DNA of 19,767 bases, from assembly GCA_035295665.1 (NCBI GenBank), contig DATGIQ010000698.1, positions 1 through 19,767 on the forward strand. Reading direction: 5' to 3'. The position numbers were made by a program, and so were the translations under genes. Shown one piece after another: positions 1 to 7,665 of the stretch (within the stretch, counting starts at the first letter, position 1; each line of letters starts with the position of its first letter). Below the pieces are notes generated by a model. The model saw only the letters and a program-made list of their open reading frames with translations, made no database searches and was not told where the DNA came from. This DNA is from DATGIQ01 sp035295665. Lineage in GTDB: Bacteria > Planctomycetota > Planctomycetia > Gemmatales > Gemmataceae.

Positions 1-1039
1 TGGATCGACCGGGATTGAGATGGGCCGGATCGAAATCATACCAGCCGGTGTATTGTCGGTAGATGCCATGGACCGCCCATTCGACGCGGCCATAGCTCGG
101 CGTCAAATAGGGGAGCTTGGCCAGCTCTTCCGGAAGACGTACCTGGCTACGGATCTCCTCCAGCGACAAGCCTTTGTCGATCCCCTGAACCGTTGCGTCG
201 TGGACGTAGCGGATCGCTTTCGCATAATTTGCCAACGTCGTATCGATCTCCGCGCAACCGTGGACTGGCAGGCCATGAGAGCCAACGAGGTGCATGGGTT
301 TGAACGTACGCATTCGCTCCAGCGACTCGGCCCATTCGGTCACCGGCCGTACTGGCTTCATGGGACTGGAGAGCATGGGAAAGCTGGGATAGAAAAGATC
401 ACCGGGTAAAAGGACTTTTTCTTGAGGCAGCCAGACCATGAGGTGATCGACCGTTTCTCCCTGCGTGTGATAAAGCTCGAAACGGACGCCTCCTTCTTCC
501 AATTCGTATTTCTCGTCGAAAAGGATGTCAGGAGCGACATAGCCGATGATGGGTGGCCCGGGGAAGTAGCGGTCGGGCGCCAAGCTCAAGGCACGCTCTG
601 CTGGCGGCAGCGTCGCCCCGAACTGCGTGGCGTTGACCCGTCGGTTGTGCATGGTCAAGAGCTTGTACCTGGCCATTTCTTGCAAGAAGTTTCTCTGGGC
701 GATGATGTGGGTTGTCTCCCCTTTGAGCGCCTTGGCCCCGTTTACGTGGTCGCCGTGATGGTGCGTGTAAATGATCGTGCTCACCGGCAGGGAACTGATA
801 CCCCGAAAGGCGTCCAACGTCAGCCGGGCAGCATGCGGACTTTCCGTCGTGTCAACGACCACCACGCTTCGGTCCGTGCGAATGTAAATGACGTTGGCCA
901 AGGCGTACCCGGTGGCGCAGTAAACTCGGTCGGTGATTTTCAACAATTCGGGCTTGTCGCTGCGGATCTGGCCCAGGGCTGCCGTCGACGTTAATTCCCA
1001 AAAGAGCAGTCCCAGCGTGAGCCGAGCGGTTCGTGACAT
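1..1039 (-). CDS. Alkyl-sulfatase-like MBL-fold hydrolase, exported, N-terminal part (cut by window edge)
   Basis: The minus-strand frame from the ATG at 1039 stays open to the left edge, giving 346 residues without a stop. A GGAGAG lies 7 bases before the ATG. Residues 1-23 look like a signal peptide ending in ALG, so the protein is probably periplasmic. The metal site is visible: THHHGDH at 92-98, a GETVDH segment ending at His199, Asp214 in GDLFY and His255 in GSHG. The last visible residues contain TGWYDFDPAHL, which resembles the conserved start of the dimerisation domain in SdsA1/BDS1-type alkyl sulfatases. Members of that family are usually about 600 residues or more, so a dimerisation and an SCP2-like domain should lie beyond the edge. 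The family cleaves alkyl sulfate esters, but the substrate here cannot be read from the sequence. Some homologues are annotated simply as MBL-fold hydrolases. Confidence 0.85.
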   Translation of the reverse strand, partial: MSRTARLTLGLLFWELTSTAALGQIRSDKPELLKITDRVYCATGYALANVIYIRTDRSVVVVDTTESPHAARLTLDAFRGISSLPVSTIIYTHHHGDHVNGAKALKGETTHIIAQRNFLQEMARYKLLTMHNRRVNATQFGATLPPAERALSLAPDRYFPGPPIIGYVAPDILFDEKYELEEGGVRFELYHTQGETVDHLMVWLPQEKVLLPGDLFYPSFPMLSSPMKPVRPVTEWAESLERMRTFKPMHLVGSHGLPVHGCAEIDTTLANYAKAIRYVHDATVQGIDKGLSLEEIRSQVRLPEELAKLPYLTPSYGRVEWAVHGIYRQYTGWYDFDPAHLNPGRS

Positions 1040-1149
1040 GGTCGTTCTCTCCAAGCACAATCGAGCAAAGAAGTAAGCACGATAACTCTAGCAAATCCGC
1101 CGCAGCGAAGTCAAAATCTGCAATTCATGATTCGGTTGGTTCTGTTCGT

Positions 1150-1212
1150 TTAGCGGTGGTTCGCGGAACCGCGCGGAGCGCATCCGCACGCGGTTCTGCG
1201 AACCACCGCTAA
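1150..1212. repeat. Long imperfect inverted repeat between divergent genes
   Basis: Two 24-base arms, 1150-1173 and 1189-1212, are complementary at 23 of 24 positions. The outer ends read TTAGCGGTGGTTCGC and GCGAACCACCGCTAA. The 15-base loop can pair again through CGGA and TCCG, so nearly the whole element folds into one rod-like hairpin. It lies 110 bases upstream of the MBL gene and about 165 bases upstream of the cytochrome start. No T-run follows on either strand. It could be a dispersed palindromic (REP-like) element, a site for a regulator or a transcript structure. No second copy was seen in this window. Confidence 0.8.
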
Positions 1213-1267
1213 TCGGACAGCATGAACGGGGCCGTGTACATGATCCTTGTTTTTCAGCCCACAAGGC

Positions 1268-1310
1268 TTGCCGAGTTACGTACTTGGTATATATCTACAG
1301 CGTATATAGA
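1268..1310 (+). promoter_or_regulatory. Possible promoter region for the cytochrome gene
   Basis: An AT-rich patch stands out in a GC-rich surround. GTATATA occurs twice, at 1287-1293 and 1302-1308, 15 bases apart. A TTGCCG at 1268-1273 could act as a -35 element for TATATC at 1290-1295, with a spacing of 16. The TATAGA at 1305-1310 is an alternative -10. The 15-base direct repeat could also be a regulator site. The match to any consensus is modest. Confidence 0.25.
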
Positions 1311-1377
1311 AACCGTACCTCATCCGTTGGCGGCGTCACTGGGCGGCGAGCAAGCGGCAGAGGAAGGAGGAATCGGT

Positions 1378-2733
1378 ATGGGCCGGTGGTTCGGGTATGT
1401 CTGTGTTCTCTTGACTGGAGTGATGGGTTGCTGGCTGGCTGGGCCTGCCGGGGCGGAGGAGAAAACCCCTGCGGAGCGCGGCCGGGAGATCATGTTCTAT
1501 CGGTCTCTGAACCCGCCCACCTGGCCCATGAAAGCCTACGAGAATGTGTGGAAGCAGTGGGGCATCCCGGAAAAGCCGGCGAATTATGCCGAAGCGCTCA
1601 TGGAACGCTACGGGCTCCATCCGGCCCCGTTCGACAACAAGGGGCATCCGATGGGATTACTGGAGGCTCAGGGCTTGTTGGGCAAAGGGATCGTCAATAA
1701 CTGTCTCCTGTGCCACGCCGGTCGCGTCGCAGGGCAAACGATCATTGGCTTGGGAAATGCCTCGATCGATCTGCAATCGCTCTTTGATGAAATGAGCCGT
1801 GCCAGTGGCTTCAACCGCGAGCTCCCCTTCCGGTCGAGCTACGTCCGCGGCACGATCGATCCAGTCAATCCGCTGACCTGGATGCTGCAATTCCGCGATG
1901 CTGAACTCGAGGTCATCAAGCCAGTCCAGCTCTCTTTTAGCCGTGATCTGTGTAGCGATCCGCCCGCCTGGTGGCTGATCAAGAAAAAGAAAACCCGCGA
2001 CTGGACCGGCGGCATTGATGCCCGATCGACCCGGTTGGACATGGTGAACCTATTCACGCCGCTCAACAGCGGGTCCTACATCAAGAAGCAAGAAGGGGCC
2101 TTCGCTGATATTTCAGCGTACCTGCTCACGATCGAAGCACCCAAATATCCCTTCCCGATTGACGACCAAAAGGTGGCACTCGGTCGAAAAGTCTTCACCG
2201 AAACCTGTGCCCGTTGTCATGGCACGTACGGTCCCGACGGATCGTATCCTAACAAGATCATTCCGCTCGATGAGATTGGCACCGACCGCGCCTTGGCCGA
2301 GAGTCTCAAGCCGGAACTCACCGAGCGCTTGAACCAGAGTTGGTTGGCGCGCGAGATGGGGCCCGAGGGCAAACCATACAAGCTCCACGACCATCAAGCC
2401 TACCAAGCCCCGCCGCTGGATGGCATCTGGGCTACGGCTCCGTACTTCCACAATTCTTCGGTCCCGACTATCTATCACGTGCTCAATTCCAAGGCCCGGC
2501 CGAAGGCTTTCACGCGCTCCTATCGGACGGAAAAGGAAGATTACGATTCGGTCAAACTCGGTTGGAAGATCACGGTCTTGAGCAGTCCCGCCGATGCGAG
2601 TCTGCCCGGATGGGAGCAGCGCAAGATTTACGACACCACGCTGCCGGGCCGGGGAAATGGCGGGCACACGTTTGGCGATGACTTAAGCGAAGACGAACGC
2701 ATGGCCGTGATCGAATATCTGAAAACCCTATAA
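1378..2733 (+). CDS. RoxA/MauG-like diheme c-type cytochrome, exported
   Basis: The ATG at 1378 is preferred over an in-frame start at 1222. It follows an AGGAAGGAGG ribosome site and begins a signal peptide (hydrophobic core at about residues 8-22, ending near AGA). The mature protein therefore lies outside the cytoplasmic membrane. The protein has 451 residues. Two heme c attachment motifs are present, CLLCH at 109-113 and CARCH at 277-281. A segment around 352-358 (ATAPYFH, followed by NSSVPT) is characteristic of the diheme peroxidase/RoxA group, where a histidine near this point can act as an axial ligand. The stretch with PDGSYPNKI after the second heme also recalls RoxA-like proteins. 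Family members include rubber oxygenases and peroxidase-like enzymes, so the reaction here is unknown. It is divergent from the MBL gene, and a functional link is only a guess. Confidence 0.85.
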   Translation: MGRWFGYVCVLLTGVMGCWLAGPAGAEEKTPAERGREIMFYRSLNPPTWPMKAYENVWKQWGIPEKPANYAEALMERYGLHPAPFDNKGHPMGLLEAQGLLGKGIVNNCLLCHAGRVAGQTIIGLGNASIDLQSLFDEMSRASGFNRELPFRSSYVRGTIDPVNPLTWMLQFRDAELEVIKPVQLSFSRDLCSDPPAWWLIKKKKTRDWTGGIDARSTRLDMVNLFTPLNSGSYIKKQEGAFADISAYLLTIEAPKYPFPIDDQKVALGRKVFTETCARCHGTYGPDGSYPNKIIPLDEIGTDRALAESLKPELTERLNQSWLAREMGPEGKPYKLHDHQAYQAPPLDGIWATAPYFHNSSVPTIYHVLNSKARPKAFTRSYRTEKEDYDSVKLGWKITVLSSPADASLPGWEQRKIYDTTLPGRGNGGHTFGDDLSEDERMAVIEYLKTL

Positions 2734-2747
2734 CCTTTTGCGCTCCG

Positions 2748-2776
2748 CCCCCGGCGACTCGCCGAGCGGCCGGGGG
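2748..2776 (+). terminator. GC-rich hairpin after the cytochrome gene
   Basis: CCCCCGGC (2748-2755) pairs with GCCGGGGG (2769-2776). An alternative inner stem, GGCGA with TCGCC, is also possible. It begins 14 bases after the cytochrome stop and ends 22 bases before the PadR start. No T-run follows, so it may be a weak terminator or a leader structure. Confidence 0.4.
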
Positions 2777-2798
2777 ACGGCCTTGGGACGACCGGCGA

Positions 2799-3332
2799 AT
2801 GTCCATCAAGCATGCCCTTCTGGGCCTTCTTGCCGACGGCCCGTTGCACGGCTATGAGCTAAAAACGGCCTACGATGAAAACCTGGTGCCGGCGAGCCAG
2901 CTGAACTATGGCCAGGTTTACACGACGCTGGAGCGGCTCGGACGGGACGGTCTGGTGGCCCATGAGATCGTAAGTCAGACCGAGCGGCCAGACAAGAAGG
3001 TCTATGCCCTGACGGACGAAGGCCGAAAGGAGCTGCACGCTTGGCTCGATAGCCCTTCGCGGCTCGATCTGGACCTCCGCAACGAAACGTTTCTCAAGCT
3101 CATTTTGGCCCGCCGGCTTTCGGATGCCAACCCGCTCGAGGTCTTGGCAGTCGAACGACAGTCCTGTTTTGCGCGTCTCCACGAAGTCAGCCAAACCAAG
3201 ACCCGGGCCCAGCGAGAAGGGGCGTCCGTCCAAACCCTACTCCTGTTGGACTTGGCCATCCTGCGTCTGGAGGCGTTTCTGAAGTGGTTGGATCGCTGCG
3301 AAGAGGTTTTGAAAAAGGAGTGTAACGAGTGA
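2799..3332 (+). CDS. PadR-family transcriptional regulator
   Basis: This 177-residue protein opens with the typical PadR winged-helix signature: an IKHALLGLLADGPLHGYEL segment at about residues 3-21, then a GQVYTTLERLGRDGLV recognition-helix region near 47-62. The C-terminal half (about 95-175) is mostly helical with charged heptads, as in the PadR dimerisation domain. PadR proteins are usually local repressors whose ligand releases them from DNA, often next to ABC-type exporters. The stop codon overlaps the start of the ABC ATPase gene by 4 bases (GTGA), implying translational coupling and joint control. The ribosome site before the ATG is weak. The ligand cannot be predicted. Confidence 0.92.
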   Translation: MSIKHALLGLLADGPLHGYELKTAYDENLVPASQLNYGQVYTTLERLGRDGLVAHEIVSQTERPDKKVYALTDEGRKELHAWLDSPSRLDLDLRNETFLKLILARRLSDANPLEVLAVERQSCFARLHEVSQTKTRAQREGASVQTLLLLDLAILRLEAFLKWLDRCEEVLKKECNE

Positions 3333-4078
3333 GTGACCCGAGCCCGGCCGCGGTTGAAGTGCGCGGTCTGACGAAAGTGTTCGGCACCGGCCTCGCTCAG
3401 GTCGAGGCGCTCCGGGGTATCGAATTGCGGTTGGCACCAGGGGAATTCGTGGCCGTCACAGGTCCATCCGGCTCGGGAAAGAGTACGCTCCTTCATCTCA
3501 TCGGTGGGTTGGATGTTCCCACGGCGGGCAAGATTTGGATCGGCGGGGACGAACTGGGATCCCTGGATGATGACCAGCTCACTCGACTCCGGCGGCGGCG
3601 TCTCGGATTCATTTTCCAGGCGTTCAATCTCCTGGACACACTCAGCGCCGTCGAAAACGTGGCGCTCCCGTTGCTCATCGATGGCTTGGCCGAACGCGAA
3701 GCCCAGCAGCGCGCCCGTGCCGCATTGGAGTGGGTCGATTTGTCGATGCGAAAAAACCATGTCCCCGGACAGCTCTCCGGCGGTGAGCAACAGCGTGTGG
3801 CCATCGCACGGGCCCTGGTGACCCACCCTTTGCTGCTCCTCGCCGACGAACCGACGGGTAATCTGGATACGGCGAACAGCGATCAAGTCATGATGCTGCT
3901 GCGCACTTTGGTGGACGAGCGCGGTCAGACGATTCTGATGGTGACGCATAATGTTCGCCATGCCGCCCTGGCCGATCGGCTCCTACGGCTGCGTGATGGC
4001 CGAATCGTCGAGCAGCAGTCGCTGCCTCGCAGCCGGTCGGTGGAGAAGGTCCTTGAGGACTTGGAATCCCTTTCCTGA
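3329..4078 (+). CDS. ABC transporter ATP-binding protein (LolD/MacB-type)
   Basis: The 249-residue ATPase has a complete nucleotide site: Walker A GPSGSGKST at 45-53, signature LSGGEQQR at 149-156 and Walker B ending LLADE with the catalytic Glu174, followed by PTGNLDT. A switch histidine sits in VTHN. The Q-loop region FIFQAFNL and the PTGNLDTANS segment resemble the LolD/MacB/FtsE group. It starts with GTG inside the PadR stop (GTGA), and a GGAG lies 8 bases upstream. The protein has no membrane segment and should sit on the cytoplasmic face of the membrane. The next gene, 101 bases on, encodes an ABC-2 permease and is the obvious partner. LolD-type ATPases more often pair with FtsX-like permeases. 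Confidence 0.93.
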   Translation: MSDPSPAAVEVRGLTKVFGTGLAQVEALRGIELRLAPGEFVAVTGPSGSGKSTLLHLIGGLDVPTAGKIWIGGDELGSLDDDQLTRLRRRRLGFIFQAFNLLDTLSAVENVALPLLIDGLAEREAQQRARAALEWVDLSMRKNHVPGQLSGGEQQRVAIARALVTHPLLLLADEPTGNLDTANSDQVMMLLRTLVDERGQTILMVTHNVRHAALADRLLRLRDGRIVEQQSLPRSRSVEKVLEDLESLS

Positions 4079-4179
4079 CGCATGGCTCTCCCCATGTATG
4101 CCGAGCTGTTGCTCGTCTCTCCCCGAATGCGTAGACTGAATTGCCGTATCCGTAGGCGTTCCATCTGAGAAGAGGGGCC

Positions 4180-6243
4180 ATGTCGTCATACATCGAAGCA
4201 ACCGCCGGCTGGCTCAGGCGAAACGTGGCCTGGTCGAATAGCCGCGAGTCCTGGGAGGAACGGATCGGTCTGGTGCCGATCCTGGGCGGTGCAGCTGCCC
4301 TGCTTTGGTTTAGGAGTCGGCTGAGCCTTCCCCAAGAACTCCTCCTGTGGGGGTTGCTCCTGGTTGCCCTGGCGGTGCTGCTACGCCGCGGCTGGCTTCG
4401 GCTCCTGGGGCCAATGCTCTTCTATGATCTGGTCCGCGTCGCCCGCCGGCCCCGATATTATTTGCTCCGCTGCCTGTACGCCGTGATTTTGGCGTTGCTT
4501 CTCGGCTGGGTATATCTCCTTTGGTACCTCGATACCAACACGGGGCGAATGCGTCCCGACCAGGTAGCCCGTTTCGCCGAGACCTTCTTTTACACGTTCA
4601 TGACCGTGCAATTCCTTGTCGTGGTCGTGCTGACTCCCGCCTACACGGCCGGCGCCATTGCCGAGGAGAAGGACCGCAAGACACTGGAATTCCTCCTGGC
4701 TACCGATCTGCGCAATCGGGAAATCGTTCTGAGCAAACTCGTCTCGCGCATCGCCAACATCACGCTCCTGGTCCTCGCCGGGCTGCCCATCCTGAGCTTC
4801 CTTCAGTTCCTCGGAGGCGTCGACCCCAATTTGGTTCTGGCGGGGTTTGCTGCCACCGGCATGACCCTGCTCAGTCTGGCTGGCCTCAGCATCTTGAACT
4901 CCGCCGTGACCAAGCGTCCCCGCGATGCAATTGCCCTGACGTACCTGGGAGCCGCAGCGTACCTCATTCTGTCCGGGGCGAGCTGGTTACTGCTGCTGCC
5001 GAGCGGTGCTTCGACCGTGACCTGGACTCTTCCCTGGCTCGGCACCGTGGGGATCGCTGATTTTGCCCGCACCGTCAGCATCGGCAATATTGTGGCCGTT
5101 TGCATCCGGCTCTCCATCGCCGTGGGCATGGGCAAGAACTTGGCCGACAACCTGCCCGCGGTGGTGCGCGATTATGCCTTGTTCCACGGCAGCGTAGCGC
5201 TGATTTGCACCGGCTGGGCCGTGCTGCGCTTGCGTGCCTTGGCGCTCAAGCAGTCGTATGGAAAAGCGCAAAAGATGCCGTGGCGAACCCGCTTCTGGGG
5301 CCGCCCGGCGATCGGTAACCGACCCATGCTGTGGAAGGAAGTGTTCATCGAATCGGGCCTCCACTTTAACTCCCTGGGCCGTATTCTTCTGAGCGTGCTG
5401 GTAATCGCCAGCTTCATTCCGGTGGTGTTTATCTTCGATGAATTCCTAAACGAAATGAGGCGACCTACCAGTGTTTTCCCAGGAAGGATGTATCAGACTG
5501 CTTGGGATATGCTGCACCGGTCCATGAATCTCTGGGTGCGCGTGCTCGGTAGCCTCGTGGCTTGTCTCATGCTGTTGGCCGTGGCGGCACGAGCGTCGAG
5601 CAGCATCAGCAATGAACGCGATCGGCAAACGCTCGATGCCCTGTTAACCAGTCCGCTGGAGAGCAACACGATCCTGTTCTCCAAATGGGTCGGCAACATC
5701 CTGAGCGTACGCTGGGCGTGGTTATGGCTCGGCACGATCTATGCCCTGGCGGTATTTACCGGTGGCCTTCATCCGCTGGCGGTGCCGTTACTCCTTGGGG
5801 CCTGGCTTGTCTACGCCTTCATGGTCTCCGGCATCGGCCTGTGGTTCTCCATGGTCAGTCGGACAACGCTGCGGGCGACCATCTGGACGTTGCTATGTAC
5901 GGTCGGTGCAGCCGTAGGCCATTGGCTGTTGTGGATGTGTTGTATCCCTCTGTTCATTACCATGCGCGGCGAACCAACGGTTGTGAAATGGGTTCGCGAT
6001 TTTCAGATCGGCTTCACTCCTCCGTCCGCACTCGGTTTTTCCTTCGCGTTTTGTACGCTCGATTTCGATTCGCGCGGGGCGGGGATGGAACGGACGTGGG
6101 AAGCCATTCTCTACGGTTTGCTCGGCACGGTTTGTTGGCTGGCCCTGAGTATCGCTCTTGCGTCCGCAGGCAGCACGCGCTTCCGCGTGCTCACGGGCCG
6201 GATGCCGTTTCGCCGTCCATCATCTGCCGCTCGGAGTCCCTAG
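4180..6243 (+). CDS. ABC-2 type permease with two homologous halves
   Basis: The 687-residue membrane protein starts at an ATG after GAAGAGGGG. It contains many hydrophobic helices in two blocks. Each block has the cytoplasmic motif that follows the first helices of ABC-2 permeases: EEKDRKTLEFLLATDL at about 162-177 and NERDRQTLDALLTSPL at about 478-493. Each is followed by a segment like VLSKLVSRI or LFSKWVGNI. This indicates two ABC-2 permease modules in one chain, so one polypeptide could form the full membrane channel. With the preceding ATPase it probably forms an exporter of an unknown substrate. The first roughly 30 residues are polar and cytoplasmic. The gene ends 21 bases before the DUF6513 gene, so the two may share a transcript. 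Confidence 0.85.
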   Translation: MSSYIEATAGWLRRNVAWSNSRESWEERIGLVPILGGAAALLWFRSRLSLPQELLLWGLLLVALAVLLRRGWLRLLGPMLFYDLVRVARRPRYYLLRCLYAVILALLLGWVYLLWYLDTNTGRMRPDQVARFAETFFYTFMTVQFLVVVVLTPAYTAGAIAEEKDRKTLEFLLATDLRNREIVLSKLVSRIANITLLVLAGLPILSFLQFLGGVDPNLVLAGFAATGMTLLSLAGLSILNSAVTKRPRDAIALTYLGAAAYLILSGASWLLLLPSGASTVTWTLPWLGTVGIADFARTVSIGNIVAVCIRLSIAVGMGKNLADNLPAVVRDYALFHGSVALICTGWAVLRLRALALKQSYGKAQKMPWRTRFWGRPAIGNRPMLWKEVFIESGLHFNSLGRILLSVLVIASFIPVVFIFDEFLNEMRRPTSVFPGRMYQTAWDMLHRSMNLWVRVLGSLVACLMLLAVAARASSSISNERDRQTLDALLTSPLESNTILFSKWVGNILSVRWAWLWLGTIYALAVFTGGLHPLAVPLLLGAWLVYAFMVSGIGLWFSMVSRTTLRATIWTLLCTVGAAVGHWLLWMCCIPLFITMRGEPTVVKWVRDFQIGFTPPSALGFSFAFCTLDFDSRGAGMERTWEAILYGLLGTVCWLALSIALASAGSTRFRVLTGRMPFRRPSSAARSP

Positions 6244-6264
6244 CCGGGCTGCTTCGGATTTCCC

Positions 6265-7662
6265 ATGCACGATCCTCATCTGCTCTTTGTGACCGGAAAA
6301 TTGGCAGAGCCGGCATTACGGCGAACGCTGGCTGAGCTGGCCCCGCGTGCCGGGTTCGATTACAGCCTAGCCGTTCTGCCCATCACCGTGGCGGCCTTGG
6401 CGACCATCCCGTGGGTGGCGGCGCATTTAACCGTACCACCCGGTGTCGAGCGCATTTTGCTGCCGGGATTGTGTACCGGGGACCTGGAAGTGCTAACCCA
6501 GCAGGCCGGCGTTCCCGTCGAGCGCGGTCCACAGGATCTGCGAGATCTGCCGGAGTTCTTCGGCCACGCGGATGGCCGGAGTTCCAGCTACGGCAAACAC
6601 GACATCGCCATCCTGGCGGAGATCAACCACGTACCGCGCCTGACCCTGGAGGCCACCCTTACCCGTGCCCGGGAATACGGCGCATCCGGAGCCGACATCA
6701 TCGACTGCGGATGCGATCCGGGGCAGACCTGGGCTGGCATCGGCCAGGCGGTGCGCGCCCTCCGAGAGGAAGGCTTCCGGGTGTCGATCGACAGTTTCAA
6801 TCCGCACGAGATCGAGTCGGCCATCAAGAGTGGCGCGGAACTCGTGCTCAGCGTCAATGGTACGAATCTCCATGCGGCCCGAGATTGGGGCTGCGAAGTG
6901 GTTGCTCTGCCGGACGAGCCGGCCACGTTGGGGGGGCTCGACCACACGATCGAGACATTGGACGGCTGGGGTGTCCCGTTCCGGATTGATCCGGTCCTGG
7001 AGCCGATCGGCTTCGGTTTTGCCGCTTCCCTGGATCGCTACTTCGAAGTCCGTCGACGTTATCCCGAGGCGGAACTATTGATGGGCATCGGCAACTTGAC
7101 GGAGCTGACCGACGTCGATTCGGCCGGGGTCAATGTGGTTCTCTTGGGTTACTGCCAGGAGCTCGGCATCCGCAGTGTCTTGACCACCGAGGTCATCCCC
7201 TGGTGTCGCAGTGCGATCCAGGAGCTCGACCTGGCGCGCCGGTTGGTGTATCACGCTTGCCGGGAACATGTGCTGCCCAAACACCTGGAACCGGATCTCA
7301 TCCTGCTTCGCGACCCCAAGCTCCGCGAACACGGCGACCAGACCTTACAAGAGCTGGCTCGCCGCGTGACCGATCGGAACTTTCGTCTCTTTGCGGAACG
7401 CGGCCAGCTCCACGTCATCAACGGCTCGCAATACATTCAGGGGCAGGATCCCTTTGCCCTGTTCAAGCAAATGGCGGAGCACCAAGCGATCGATCCGTCC
7501 CATGCGTTTTACCTGGGCTACGAGATGGCCAAGGCGGTTACCGCATTGACACTGGGCAAAAACTATGTGCAAGACCAGGCCCTTCGCTGGGGATTTCTGA
7601 CCGTGGCGGAACCGAGCCATCGCGGTAAAATAGCAAATACCGAGGATCCGGCTTCCGAGTGA
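6265..7662 (+). CDS. DUF6513 / dihydropteroate-synthase-like protein
   Basis: This 465-residue protein has an N-terminal region of about 100 residues (FVTGKLAEPALRRTL at the start) typical of DUF6513. A TIM-barrel region like dihydropteroate synthase follows, with GADIIDCG at 142-149, SIDSF at 174-178, SVNGTN at 196-201 and a downstream MGIGNLTELTDVDSAG block. Proteins of this kind are known as dihydropteroate-synthase-related proteins in methanogenic archaea, in some methylotrophs and in planctomycetes. They are associated with H4MPT cofactor synthesis, although the exact reaction is not settled. Here it stands immediately before pabB (3 bases between stop and start), which fits a pterin-pABA pathway. 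The ribosome site before the ATG is weak, which suggests coupling to the gene upstream. Confidence 0.88.
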   Translation: MHDPHLLFVTGKLAEPALRRTLAELAPRAGFDYSLAVLPITVAALATIPWVAAHLTVPPGVERILLPGLCTGDLEVLTQQAGVPVERGPQDLRDLPEFFGHADGRSSSYGKHDIAILAEINHVPRLTLEATLTRAREYGASGADIIDCGCDPGQTWAGIGQAVRALREEGFRVSIDSFNPHEIESAIKSGAELVLSVNGTNLHAARDWGCEVVALPDEPATLGGLDHTIETLDGWGVPFRIDPVLEPIGFGFAASLDRYFEVRRRYPEAELLMGIGNLTELTDVDSAGVNVVLLGYCQELGIRSVLTTEVIPWCRSAIQELDLARRLVYHACREHVLPKHLEPDLILLRDPKLREHGDQTLQELARRVTDRNFRLFAERGQLHVINGSQYIQGQDPFALFKQMAEHQAIDPSHAFYLGYEMAKAVTALTLGKNYVQDQALRWGFLTVAEPSHRGKIANTEDPASE

Positions 7663-7665
7663 CCC

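Noticed and set aside
422..994. A 190-codon open frame on the plus strand
   Set aside because: It lies opposite the alkyl-sulfatase-like gene, which has its metal motifs on the minus strand, so this is a shadow.
3002..3961. A 319-codon open frame on the minus strand, opposite the PadR and ABC ATPase genes
   Set aside because: It runs across two well-identified plus-strand genes and shows no domain or ribosome site.
4109..4137. Possible promoter TTGCTC - 17 bases - TAGACT before the permease gene
   Set aside because: It matches the consensus at only three and four of six bases, and the gene is probably co-transcribed from upstream.
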